Of a DNA stretch of 26,320 nucleotides, positions 17,097-25,600 are shown in pieces. The notes below the pieces were generated by a model. The model ran no database searches and had not been told where the DNA came from. It worked only from the letters and a program-made list of their open reading frames with translations. This DNA comes from DATKYV01 sp035528275. GTDB lineage: Bacteria > Acidobacteriota > Terriglobia > UBA7540. The DNA lies in contig DATKYV010000137.1 of assembly GCA_035528275.1 (NCBI GenBank), forward strand, positions 1 through 26,320. The letters run 5' to 3'. Numbering within the stretch: position 1 is the stretch's first letter; each line of letters begins with the position of its first letter. A program made the position numbers and the translations under genes.

Positions 17097-17184
17097 GCGT
17101 TCCTTTTTTTTCGAACCCCGGCGTGTTTGGTGTGCAGGCTCGTCAAGTCCGCAGGTTGCCAAAAAGTTGTAGAATCGAGTAGCC

Positions 17185-17841
17185 ATGGAGAACAAAAAAA
17201 ATTCAATGGGCCGACCCCCGGAAGACGGGGCCGGCGAGAATGAAATAGAGAATCAAGGGGCTGAATCCGCCGTCGCGAAGCCGGAGGCCGCCGGCACGGA
17301 TTCCGGAGGAGGAGAGCTGCCCGCCGACCTTCCCGCCGCCTATGGCGAGCTACAGCGTGAAAAGCAGGAGTGGTACGACCGGCTGCTGAGAAAGCAGGCT
17401 GAGCTGGAGAACTCTCGCAAGCGCTCGAAGCGCGAGAAGGAAGATTTTCTTCAGCACGCCACGGCGGACCTGGTGCGGGCGCTCCTCCCCACGCTCGATG
17501 CATTCGAGCGGGCCCTGAAACACCGCGACGAGGGGGTGCCGCCCGAATATCAGCAGGGCATCGAGCTCATCTATCGCGAGTTGCTGGAAGTCCTGGGACG
17601 CGCGGGGCTGACGGCGCTCGAAACCGTGGGCAAGGATTTCGACCCGCACCTGCACCAGGCCGTGGAAACCGTCAGCTCCCGCACGCATCGCCACCACGAA
17701 ATCGTCGAGGAATTGCAGCGCGGATACAAATTGAAGCAACGTCTGCTTCGTCCGGCGATCGTCCGGGTGGCCGTGGCGCCGGAGGAGGATAAAGCCATCG
17801 ACCCGCGGGACGACCCGGACTCTGCGACTGGGCCACAGTAA
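17185..17841 (+). CDS. grpE: Nucleotide exchange factor GrpE
   Basis: A 218-residue DnaK co-chaperone that speeds ADP release. Residues 1-50 are acidic and probably disordered. About 50-100 form the long dimerising helix (QREKQEWYDRLLRKQAELENSRKRSKREKEDF), followed by a helical bundle. The C-terminal beta-wing has the GrpE signature FDPHLHQAVETV...EELQRGYKLKQRLLRPAIVRVA. Length is typical. The gene begins 88 nt after hrcA on the same strand, and dnaJ follows 69 nt later. No strong Shine-Dalgarno sequence precedes ATG 17185, but the MENKKNS start is the only sensible one. Confidence 0.97.
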   Translation: MENKKNSMGRPPEDGAGENEIENQGAESAVAKPEAAGTDSGGGELPADLPAAYGELQREKQEWYDRLLRKQAELENSRKRSKREKEDFLQHATADLVRALLPTLDAFERALKHRDEGVPPEYQQGIELIYRELLEVLGRAGLTALETVGKDFDPHLHQAVETVSSRTHRHHEIVEELQRGYKLKQRLLRPAIVRVAVAPEEDKAIDPRDDPDSATGPQ

Positions 17842-17910
17842 TGCCGCCGGGCTGTGGGTTGGGAAGGGCTTTGAGAGCATCAGGGCGCTCGACGAAATGA
17901 GGTTTTCGGT

Positions 17911-19038
17911 TTGAACCAGAAACGTGACTACTATGAGGTGTTGGGCGTAACCCGCAACGCCGCGGAACAGGAGATCAAGAGCGCCTACCGGAGACTTGCG
18001 CTGCAACACCACCCGGACCGTAATCCCAACGATAAGGAAACCGCGGAAGAGAGGTTCAAGGAGCTCACCGAAGCCTATAGCGTTCTCGCCGACCCTCAGA
18101 AGCGCGCGGCCTACGACCACTACGGGCACGCGGCCTTCGGCGGAAGCGGTGGTTGGACCCCCGACTTCTCGTCCAGTATCTTCACGGACTTCGAAGACAT
18201 CCTGGGCGACTTCTTCAATTTCGGCGACATCTTCGGGGGCGGAAGGCCCCGGCGGGCGCGACCTCGGCGGGGCGCGGACCTGCGCTACGACTTGGAGATC
18301 TCCTTTGAAGAAGCCGCCTCGGGTCTCGACACGAGAATTAAGATTCCTCGCTGGGAGAACTGCCCCGCCTGCAATGGGAGCGGAGCCAAGAAGGGCAGCA
18401 ATCCCGTGGTGTGCTCGGCGTGCGGGGGGCGGGGCAGCATCCGGCAGACACAGGGGTTTTTCAGCATCGCCCGGACGTGTCCGCAGTGTGCGGGAGCGGG
18501 ACGCGTAATTCGCGACCCCTGCCCGAGCTGCCGTGGCGAAGGGCGTGTGCGACAGGAGAAGATTCTTTCCATCAAGATTCCTGCGGGCGTCGACGACGGA
18601 ATCCGGCTTCGCGTGGGCGGCGAGGGGGAGGCCGGGCTGCTGAGCGGCCCCCCCGGCGATCTCTATGTGGTCGTGAAGGTTCGCGAGCACCGGTTTTTCG
18701 ATCGCCAGGGCAACGATCTTTACTGCACCATTCCCATCTCCGTCGCGCAAGCGGCCCTGGGGACGCAAATCAAAGTGCCCACCTTGAAGGGTGAGGAGCG
18801 GCTGAGGATTCCGGAAGGAACGCAATCCGAATCGGTCTTCCGCCTTCGCGGCAAGGGCTTTCCCAGCTTGGATGGGCGAGGCCCCGGCGACCTGTTCGTG
18901 AAAGTGCATGTGGTGGTCCCTCAACGCCTGTCGCGCGAGCAGCGCCGGCTTTTGGAATCCCTGGCAGGGTCGATTGCGGTGGAAAACAAGCCGCTGGCCA
19001 AACGCTTGGCCGAAAAGGTAAAAAGCTTCTTCGAGTAG
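17911..19038 (+). CDS. dnaJ: Chaperone protein DnaJ
   Basis: A 375-residue type I Hsp40 that delivers clients to DnaK and stimulates its ATPase. The J domain (about residues 6-70) carries the HPD motif at 34-36. A Gly/Phe-rich region follows (FFNFGDIFGGG). The zinc-finger domain holds all four CxxCxGxG repeats: CPACNGSG, CSACGGRG, CPQCAGAG and CPSCRGEG. The C-terminal client-binding domains and dimerisation tail complete the protein. Translation starts at TTG 17911, with GAGG 8 nt upstream. dnaK is not part of this cluster, so the partner must be encoded elsewhere. A convergent minus-strand gene ends 89 bp downstream. Confidence 0.97.
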   Translation: MNQKRDYYEVLGVTRNAAEQEIKSAYRRLALQHHPDRNPNDKETAEERFKELTEAYSVLADPQKRAAYDHYGHAAFGGSGGWTPDFSSSIFTDFEDILGDFFNFGDIFGGGRPRRARPRRGADLRYDLEISFEEAASGLDTRIKIPRWENCPACNGSGAKKGSNPVVCSACGGRGSIRQTQGFFSIARTCPQCAGAGRVIRDPCPSCRGEGRVRQEKILSIKIPAGVDDGIRLRVGGEGEAGLLSGPPGDLYVVVKVREHRFFDRQGNDLYCTIPISVAQAALGTQIKVPTLKGEERLRIPEGTQSESVFRLRGKGFPSLDGRGPGDLFVKVHVVVPQRLSREQRRLLESLAGSIAVENKPLAKRLAEKVKSFFE

Positions 19039-19127
19039 GGATCGCCTTACGCCCGCCTGCAGATCCTTTAAGGCATTCAGCCCCGCACAACAACCGCGAA
19101 ATCCATGTTCGGGCGGCAAGCGCAAGC

Positions 19128-19844
19128 CTACGGCCGCCGAAGCCAGCGGAATCCGATGGTAATCATGCTGGCGTTGAATCCGTGATTGGGCGGTTCAATT
19201 CCGGCGTTCGACATGTGGACGTAACGGTACTCGAAGATCAAGGCGCGCTGAGGCCGGATGAAGTAGTGTACGCCCAGTCCTCCCTGCGGAAAGAATTGGA
19301 GGTTGCCGCTCAACTCGGGCGCGCGCGTGCGGAGCGTGGTGTGCAGAATCCCCGCGCCTACATCAAGAAACGGGACGAAGCGTCCGTGGGGTTTGCCGTC
19401 AAAACGAAAAAACAAGGAAGTGCCCAGCAGGTGACCGCCGGGGTGGACAGCGTTGCCCAGAATGCCTTCGCCAAGGATTTCAAACCGGCTTACCGGACTG
19501 CGTCGGAATTCGTGAGCAATGAGGCCCACCTGCGGCTGGGCGACCAGCAGGTTGATGTGTGAAATATTTCGGGGAATGGCGTTTTCGACCGCGTAGCCGA
19601 CCTGGAAACCAAAATTCCATCGGCCGCGGTTCTGCCAGAATTCCGGGGATTCGGGGGCCGGCTTCCGGCCCGCTTCGGCCGCTGTTGGGGTTGAATCGGG
19701 GTCTTGCGCCCGCAGTTGAAACGGCATCCACGATGACACGGTCAGGATCGCCAGAAGCAGTAGAAAGCGAGACTGTGGCAGGCGGAAAAGGTGTGGGAGA
19801 TTCAATCGTGGCCGGCCAAACGGGTTCGCGCGGAGCAGAACCAA
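19128..19844 (-). CDS. PagL-like acyloxyacyl hydrolase (lipid A 3-O-deacylase family)
   Basis: A 238-residue predicted outer-membrane beta-barrel. A hydrophobic signal segment (FLLLLAILTVSSWMPFQLRAQ, about residues 27-47) is followed by alternating amphipathic strands and ends with an aromatic strand, ITIGFRW. The motif EYRYVHMSNAGIEPPNHG supplies His210 and Ser212, matching the His-x-Ser catalytic pair of PagL; the third residue cannot be assigned by eye. PagL enzymes remove an acyl chain from lipid A and so remodel the outer leaflet. Start is TTG 19844, with a second in-frame TTG at 19805 that would give a more usual signal peptide. It lies 73 nt downstream of the glycosyltransferase gene on the same strand. 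Confidence 0.72.
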   Translation of the reverse strand: MVLLRANPFGRPRLNLPHLFRLPQSRFLLLLAILTVSSWMPFQLRAQDPDSTPTAAEAGRKPAPESPEFWQNRGRWNFGFQVGYAVENAIPRNISHINLLVAQPQVGLIAHEFRRSPVSRFEILGEGILGNAVHPGGHLLGTSLFFRFDGKPHGRFVPFLDVGAGILHTTLRTRAPELSGNLQFFPQGGLGVHYFIRPQRALIFEYRYVHMSNAGIEPPNHGFNASMITIGFRWLRRP

Positions 19845-19917
19845 CGCCGCGTTTCTATCCTATCCACCGAAGAAAATCAAGAACGACGTGGCCCGGCATC
19901 CCGAGGCGAAAGGCGCA

Positions 19918-20625
19918 TCAGGTGTTTGCCGGGCGGGGCATCCGCCAGCATCGGTACATGGTGAGGAGAATCTTCAACCCCGCCCGGGCGCTGCCAATCA
20001 AAGTTCCTGAAATCTTCGACCGCCCGAACTTCCGGCGCCGATAGTTGACCGGAATCTCTGTCACTTTGAGGCGCAGGCGGGCGGCCTTAGCCTGCATCTC
20101 CACATTCCAACCGAAGTCACGGTCCTGGAGGTCGAGGCGACGAAGCGCTTGATGGCGGATCACGCGCAACGGGCCGAGGTCGGTGAACGGAACGCCCCAA
20201 ATCAGCTTGATGAGCCGGGTGCTCAGCCAATTGCCGAATCGTTGCAGGAAGGTCAGCGAGCCCGGCTCGGGGTTTCCCAGGACGCGCGAGCCGATGACCA
20301 GGTCCTGTTCGTTTTCTTCCAGGCAGTCGACAAGCTTCAGGAGATTAGCGGGATCGTCCGAAAGGTCCGCGTCCATGAAGGCAATGCCGGCAATCTCGGG
20401 TTGCAGATGGGCGAGACCGGTCTGGCAGGCCTGGCCGTAGCCCCGGCGTGGCTCCACGACCACTTGGGCGCCGGCGGCTCGCGCTACATCCGCGGTGGCG
20501 TCCCGGCTTCCATTGTCGACAACGATGATCTGCGAAAAAAGGCCGGGCGGGACTTGGGCGAGCAGCGGCCCAATTGACTCCGCCTCATTCAGCGCCGGGA
20601 TAATCAGTGCGTAAGGCGCGGACAA
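19918..20625 (-). CDS. Family 2 glycosyltransferase (DPM1/polyprenyl-phosphate sugar transferase-like)
   Basis: A 235-residue cytosolic GT-A enzyme that transfers a sugar from a nucleotide donor. The N-terminus YALIIPALNEAESI and IIVVDNGSRDAT form the nucleotide-binding fold. MDADLSDDP (D85, D87) is the metal-binding DxD region, and DRDFGWNVEMQAKAARLRLKVTEIPVNYRRRKFGRSKI is the acceptor-site block of DPM1-like members. There are no C-terminal TMs, so it acts at the membrane face without an anchor. The start is TTG 20625, with GGAGG 12 nt upstream. It precedes the PagL-like gene, so both may work on envelope lipids or glycans. Sugar and acceptor are unknown. Confidence 0.88.
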   Translation of the reverse strand: MSAPYALIIPALNEAESIGPLLAQVPPGLFSQIIVVDNGSRDATADVARAAGAQVVVEPRRGYGQACQTGLAHLQPEIAGIAFMDADLSDDPANLLKLVDCLEENEQDLVIGSRVLGNPEPGSLTFLQRFGNWLSTRLIKLIWGVPFTDLGPLRVIRHQALRRLDLQDRDFGWNVEMQAKAARLRLKVTEIPVNYRRRKFGRSKISGTLIGSARAGLKILLTMYRCWRMPRPANT

Positions 20626-20777
20626 TGTCTCGAAAAGCCTCCGGGGCGCGCCATTCTATCAGAAGCGAAACGCCGAGGCGGTTCGGCGAGCGCGCAGACT
20701 CTGGTAGAGACGGTGAAGATATGATATAAAAAGAATTCACAGAAGTGATGCAGGGTCGAATCCGGTGCCAATCCACA

Positions 20778-21329
20778 ATGAATGATGGGCCGATGCCTTC
20801 CGGTAAAACGCGCCGCCGGTTCTTTGACACGCGGTACTGGCTTCGCGACCTCATTCTCTCGCTCCTCCTGGCCTTTATCGTCATCTTCTTCTTCTACCAG
20901 CCGGTGAAGGTGGAAGGGACGAGCATGGAGCCGCGCCTGAGCCATCAAGAGCGGCTGTTCATCAACAAGTTTGCCTATCATTTCGAGCCGATCGAGCGCG
21001 GAGACATCGTGGTTTTCAATTACCCCAGAGACCCCTCGAAGTCTTATATCAAGCGCGTCGTGGGCTTACCCGGAGAATGGGTGACGGTGACCAAGGGCCG
21101 CGCGCTGGTGAACGGAAAGCCCCTCACGGAACCTTACCTTCGCCGATCGTTCGTCGATGAAGAGAGCTACCCGCCGGTCCACGTCGGGCCGAACGAATAT
21201 TACGTCCTGGGGGACCACCGCGAGTCTTCAAATGACAGCCGAATGTGGGGAACCGTCAACCGGAAGTATATCTACGGCAAAGCGGTTTTCGTTTATTGGC
21301 CTTTTAGCCAGATGGGACCGGTGGAGTGA
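20778..21329 (+). CDS. lepB: Signal peptidase I
   Basis: A 183-residue inner-membrane serine protease that removes signal peptides from exported proteins. One N-terminal TM (LILSLLLAFIVIFFFY, about residues 25-40) is followed by the catalytic Ser49 in VEGTSMEP and the general-base Lys92 in YIKRVVGLPGE. The third signature reads LGDHRESSNDSRMWG. It has only one TM, as in Gram-positive and many other bacterial enzymes, unlike the two-TM E. coli form. The start is uncertain: GTG 20745, ATG 20748 and ATG 20793 are also in frame and none has a strong ribosome-binding site. A possible -10 (TATGAT at 20720-20725) lies upstream without a clear -35. carA follows 92 nt later. Confidence 0.95.
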   Translation: MNDGPMPSGKTRRRFFDTRYWLRDLILSLLLAFIVIFFFYQPVKVEGTSMEPRLSHQERLFINKFAYHFEPIERGDIVVFNYPRDPSKSYIKRVVGLPGEWVTVTKGRALVNGKPLTEPYLRRSFVDEESYPPVHVGPNEYYVLGDHRESSNDSRMWGTVNRKYIYGKAVFVYWPFSQMGPVE

Positions 21330-21330
21330 G

Positions 21331-21385
21331 CCGGGCCCTGATGGGGCCGGGGCTTGCCCGTCATCGACGGGATGGGAAGGCAAGC
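21331..21385. other. Two GC-rich hairpins between lepB and carA
   Basis: Hairpin one pairs 21331-21338 with 21343-21350, with one G-G mismatch. Hairpin two is a perfect CCCGTC-ATC-GACGGG at 21357-21371. An alternative longer pairing joins GCTTGCC (21352-21358) to GGCAAGC (21379-21385) and would break hairpin two. There is no T-tract. Alternative folds ahead of carA could mean attenuation, but this is only a structural observation. Confidence 0.4.
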
Positions 21386-21421
21386 AATGAAAGGCGCGCA
21401 TCGAGTGCGAATGGAGAGTGA

Positions 21422-22549
21422 ATGGAGGCGATTCTCGCCTTAGAGGATGGTAAGGTTTTCCGCGGGCGCGGCCACGGCGCGCCGGGCGAACGTTTTGGCG
21501 AGGTCGTCTTCAATACCTCTCTTTCCGGCTACCAGGAAATCCTCACCGACCCTTCCTACGCCGGCCAGATCGTCATCCTCACTTACCCGCACATCGGGAA
21601 CTACGGGACCAATCCGCTGGATTGCGAAGCGGCGCGCCCCTATGCCGAGGGCCTGGTAGTCCGCGAACTGAGTGAGCTGGCCAGCAACTGGCGCTCTGTG
21701 GAAGAAATTCCGGAATTCCTGGCCAACTATGGCGTCCCGGTAATCTCGGATATCGACACACGGGCGCTGGTGCGGCACTTGCGCAATCACGGTTCGAAGC
21801 AGGGAGTGATTTCCACGATCGATCGGGACGACGCGCGCCTGGTGGCCAAGGCGAAAGCGGCGCCCAGCATGGTGGGATTGGACCTCGCAAGCCGCGTGAC
21901 GACGCCCTCGCGGTATGAGTGGAGCGAGCCTTCTGCAGACATTTTCCACGAGAACACGGGCGAAAGAGCTCCGGCGCGATTCCGCGTGGTGGCCTACGAC
22001 TACGGAATCAAGCAGAACATTCTGCGGTGCTTGGTGGATGTGGGGTGTCGGGTTACGGTGGTGCCGGCGAAAACCTCGGCGAACGACGTCCTCAGCTTGA
22101 AGCCCGACGGGGTCTTCCTTTCCAACGGCCCCGGAGACCCGGAACCGCTGCAATACGCCGCCAAGGCGGTCCAGAAACTTCTCGGTCGGGTGCCGGTGTT
22201 CGGCATTTGCCTCGGTCACCAGATCGTCGGGCTGGCGCTGGGCGGAAAGACTTACAAACTGAAGTTCGGTCACCACGGCGGGAATCATCCGGTTTTGAAC
22301 CTGGAAACTCAGAAAGTGGAAATCACCGCGCAAAACCACGGATTCGCCGTCGACCCTGATTCGCTCAACGCAAACGACGTTATCCTGACGCACCGGAATC
22401 TGAATGACGACACCCTCGAAGGGCTGCGTCACAAGTCACTGCCGTTGTTCAGCGTCCAGTATCATCCCGAGGCCTCGCCCGGCCCGCACGACTCGGCGTA
22501 TCTGTTCGACCAGTTTGTGAAGATGATGGAGGAATTTCGAAAACTATGA
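21422..22549 (+). CDS. carA: Carbamoyl-phosphate synthase small (glutaminase) subunit
   Basis: A 375-residue class I glutamine amidotransferase that supplies ammonia to CarB for carbamoyl phosphate, the precursor of pyrimidines and arginine. The N-terminal CPSase domain has FNTSLSGYQEILTDPSYAGQIV. The GATase domain carries the nucleophile Cys263 (FGICLGHQIVG) and His348/Glu350 (SVQYHPEASPGPHD), with VFLSNGPGDPE in between. Length is normal. ATG 21422 has GGAGAG about 4 nt upstream. The stop codon lies inside the left arm of an inverted repeat that separates it from carB. Confidence 0.98.
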   Translation: MEAILALEDGKVFRGRGHGAPGERFGEVVFNTSLSGYQEILTDPSYAGQIVILTYPHIGNYGTNPLDCEAARPYAEGLVVRELSELASNWRSVEEIPEFLANYGVPVISDIDTRALVRHLRNHGSKQGVISTIDRDDARLVAKAKAAPSMVGLDLASRVTTPSRYEWSEPSADIFHENTGERAPARFRVVAYDYGIKQNILRCLVDVGCRVTVVPAKTSANDVLSLKPDGVFLSNGPGDPEPLQYAAKAVQKLLGRVPVFGICLGHQIVGLALGGKTYKLKFGHHGGNHPVLNLETQKVEITAQNHGFAVDPDSLNANDVILTHRNLNDDTLEGLRHKSLPLFSVQYHPEASPGPHDSAYLFDQFVKMMEEFRKL

Positions 22550-22646
22550 ATTTTGAATTGTGAATTATGAAAAGACCGGCTAAGGAGTCCAGAGACCCTA
22601 TCTGGTTTTGCGCTCCTGCAATTCAGAATTCAACATTCATAATTCA
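22547..22646. repeat. Long imperfect inverted repeat of TGAATTN heptamers between carA and carB
   Basis: The left arm, 22547-22570, is three TGAATT-type heptamers plus TGA. The right arm, 22623-22646, is its reverse complement with 4 mismatches in 24. The 52-bp core contains nested stems: AGGAG (22583-22587) with CTCCT (22613-22617), and CCAGA (22589-22593) with TCTGG (22601-22605). The left arm includes the carA stop codon, and the right arm ends 14 bp before carB, which has no Shine-Dalgarno sequence. Confidence 0.72.
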
Positions 22647-22660
22647 TCATTGCTTTTCAG

Positions 22661-25600
22661 ATGCCCAAACGCACTGACCTTCACAAAATCCTGATCATCG
22701 GTTCCGGGCCGATTGTCATCGGCCAGGGGTGCGAGTTTGACTACTCGGGCACGCAAGCGTGCAAGGCGCTGAAGGCCGAGGGCTATCAAGTGGTGCTGGT
22801 GAATTCCAATCCCGCCACCATCATGACCGACCCGGGCTTTGCCGACCGCACCTACATTGAGCCGCTGGCGGTCGAGTATCTCGAAGCCATCATCGAACGC
22901 GAAAGGCCCGACGCGCTTCTCCCCACCGTGGGAGGCCAGACGGCTTTGAACCTCTCGGTGGAGCTGGCGGAGAAGGGAATCCTCGACCGCTACAACGTGC
23001 AGCTCATCGGCGCCTCGCTCAACGCCATCAAGATGGCCGAGGACCGCCTTTGGTTCAAAGACGCGATGCACAAGGTGGGGCTGGATGTCCCGCGCAGCGT
23101 TTTGGTGAACAACGTGGAAGCGGCGCTCAAGGCCAGCGACCAGCTTGGGTTTCCGATTATCGTGCGCCCGTCGTTCACGCTGGGCGGTACCGGTTCGGGA
23201 GTGGCCTACAACCGCGTGGAGTTTGAGGACACCGTGCGCTGGGGGTTGCGGGCCAGCCCCGTTCACGAAGTGCTGATCGAAGAGTCGGTGCTCGGGTGGA
23301 AGGAATTCGAGCTGGAGGTGATGCGCGATCACGCGGACAACGCCGTGGTGGTTTGCTCGATCGAAAACTTTGACCCCATGGGCATTCACACCGGTGATTC
23401 CATCACTGTGGCGCCGGTGCAAACGCTGACCGACAAGGAATACCAGCGGATGCGCGACGCGGCGTTCGCGGTGATCCGCGCCGTGGGTGTCGAAACCGGC
23501 GGGTCGAATATTCAGTTCGCCGTGGAGCCCGAGACGGGCCGCATGGTGGTGATCGAAATGAACCCGCGCGTTTCGCGGAGCTCCGCGCTGGCCTCCAAGG
23601 CCACCGGATTCCCGATCGCCAAGATTGCCGCCCGCCTGGCTGTGGGATACCGCCTGGATGAGATCCCCAACGACATCACCAAGAAAACGCCCTCGTGCTT
23701 CGAACCGACCATCGACTACGTGGTTGTCAAGATCCCCAAGTGGGCGCAGGAGAAATTTCCCGACGCCGACCACACGCTGGGCACGCAGATGAAATCGGTC
23801 GGCGAGGTGATGGCCATCGGGCGGACTTTTAAGGAAGCCCTGATGAAGGGCATCCGATCACTCGAAACGGGGCGAAAGAACCCCGCGCCTCCCGCCGATT
23901 CGGCAGAATTGTTCCGGCGCCTCGCTACGCCTCATCCCGAGCGCCTCTGGGACATCTTCTATGCCTTCCAGGCCGGTTACAGTCCGGAGCAGTTGACGGA
24001 GATCACGCGCATCGATCCGTGGTTCGTGAACCAGATTCAGCAAATCGTCGAAATGCAAGGCGAGTTGAAGCGCTTCGACCTGCGGTCCGTCCCCGCGCCC
24101 GTGCTTCGCGAAGCAAAGCGCTTCGGTTTTTCGGACCTCCAGCTGGCGGAGATGTGGGGTGTCACGGCGGAGGAGGTCTTCAATCGCCGGCTTGCCGCTG
24201 GCGTGCGGCCGGTGTTCAAGCGGGTGGACACTTGCGCGGCGGAGTTTGAATCGTTCACTCCGTACCTTTATTCCACCTACGAATCGGAGGATGAGGCGGA
24301 GCCTACCGATCGCAAGAAAATCATGATTCTCGGTAGCGGGCCAAACCGCATCGGGCAGGGCATCGAGTTTGACTACTGCTGCTGCCACGCCGCGTTCGCG
24401 CTCAAGGAGGCGGGTTACGAGACGCTGATGGTGAACTGCAATCCGGAGACCGTCTCAACCGACTACGACACCTCGGACCGCCTCTACTTCGAGCCTCTGA
24501 CCTTTGAAGACGTAATGGCCATCGTCGAGGTGGAGAAGCCCTTCGGTGTCATCGTCCAATTGGGCGGGCAGACACCGCTCAACCTGGCGCGAGATCTCAA
24601 AGCCGCCGGAGTCCCCATTGTCGGGACGACGCCGGAATCGATCGATCTGGCGGAAGACCGCAAGCACTTCGAGAAGCTGCTTCGCAAGTTGGGCATCCCC
24701 CAACCGGATAGCGGCGGGGCGATGAACGTGGATGAGGCGGTGGAAATTGCCGCGCGCGTCGCCTACCCGGTTTTGCTGCGGCCCTCGTACGTGCTGGGCG
24801 GGCGCGCCATGGTTATCGCCTACGACGAAACCACGCTGCGCGACTACGTGCGCCGCGCGGAAGAGTTACACAAGGCCTTCCCGATTCTTGTGGACCGCTT
24901 CCTGGAAAACGCCACGGAGGTTGACGTGGACGCACTCGCGGATGGCGAGGACGTCGTCGTTGCCGGCATCATGGAACACATCGAAGAAGCGGGCATTCAT
25001 TCGGGGGATAGTTCGTGCGTCCTGCCTTCCGTCGGGATTACCGAAGAGCAGAGGCGGACCCTGTGTGATTACACCGTGAGGCTCGCCCGCGAACTTCAAG
25101 TGGTCGGCCTGATGAACGTCCAATACGCCATCCAGGGCGGCAAGGTCTACGTGCTGGAGGTGAACCCGCGCGCCTCGCGAACCGTCCCCTACGTGAGCAA
25201 GGCAACGGGAGTTCCGCTGGCCAAGGTGGCGGCGCTGCTGATGGTGGGGCGGAAACTTGCAGAGTTCGGATTGAGCGAGATACTTCCCGTTCATGATTAC
25301 TTTGTGAAATCGCCCGTCTTCCCCTTCCAGAAGTTTCCCGGCGTCGATACGATTTTGGGGCCGGAAATGAAGTCCACCGGGGAGGTCATGGGAGTGGGGC
25401 GAAGTTTTGGCCTCGCCTTCGGGAAAGCCCAGCTTTCCGCTCTGCAGCGGATTCCTTCCAGTGGGCGGGTATTCATCTCCGTCAATGAACATGACAAGCC
25501 GCTCGCCGTGCCCCTGGCGCGAGACTTGGTGGCCCTGGGATTCAAGCTGGTGGCGACCCGCGGGACCGCAGCCAAGCTGCGGGCGGCGGGCATCAAGGTC

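Noticed and set aside
17094..17112. A T-rich run after the hrcA stop as a possible terminator
   Set aside because: No stable GC-rich stem precedes the T-run, and grpE follows on the same strand in a usual cluster.
17350..19125. A 591-codon minus-strand open frame opposite grpE and dnaJ
   Set aside because: GrpE and DnaJ on the plus strand are certain, and the antisense product has no family features.
20748..20778. A tRNA T-arm-like sequence (GGGTCGAATCC followed by GGTGCCA) before lepB
   Set aside because: The T-loop lacks a base and no matching acceptor, D or anticodon arms are found in the 80 nt upstream.
22637..23773. A 378-codon minus-strand open frame opposite the start of carB
   Set aside because: It is antisense to a highly conserved gene, with composition typical of a shadow frame.
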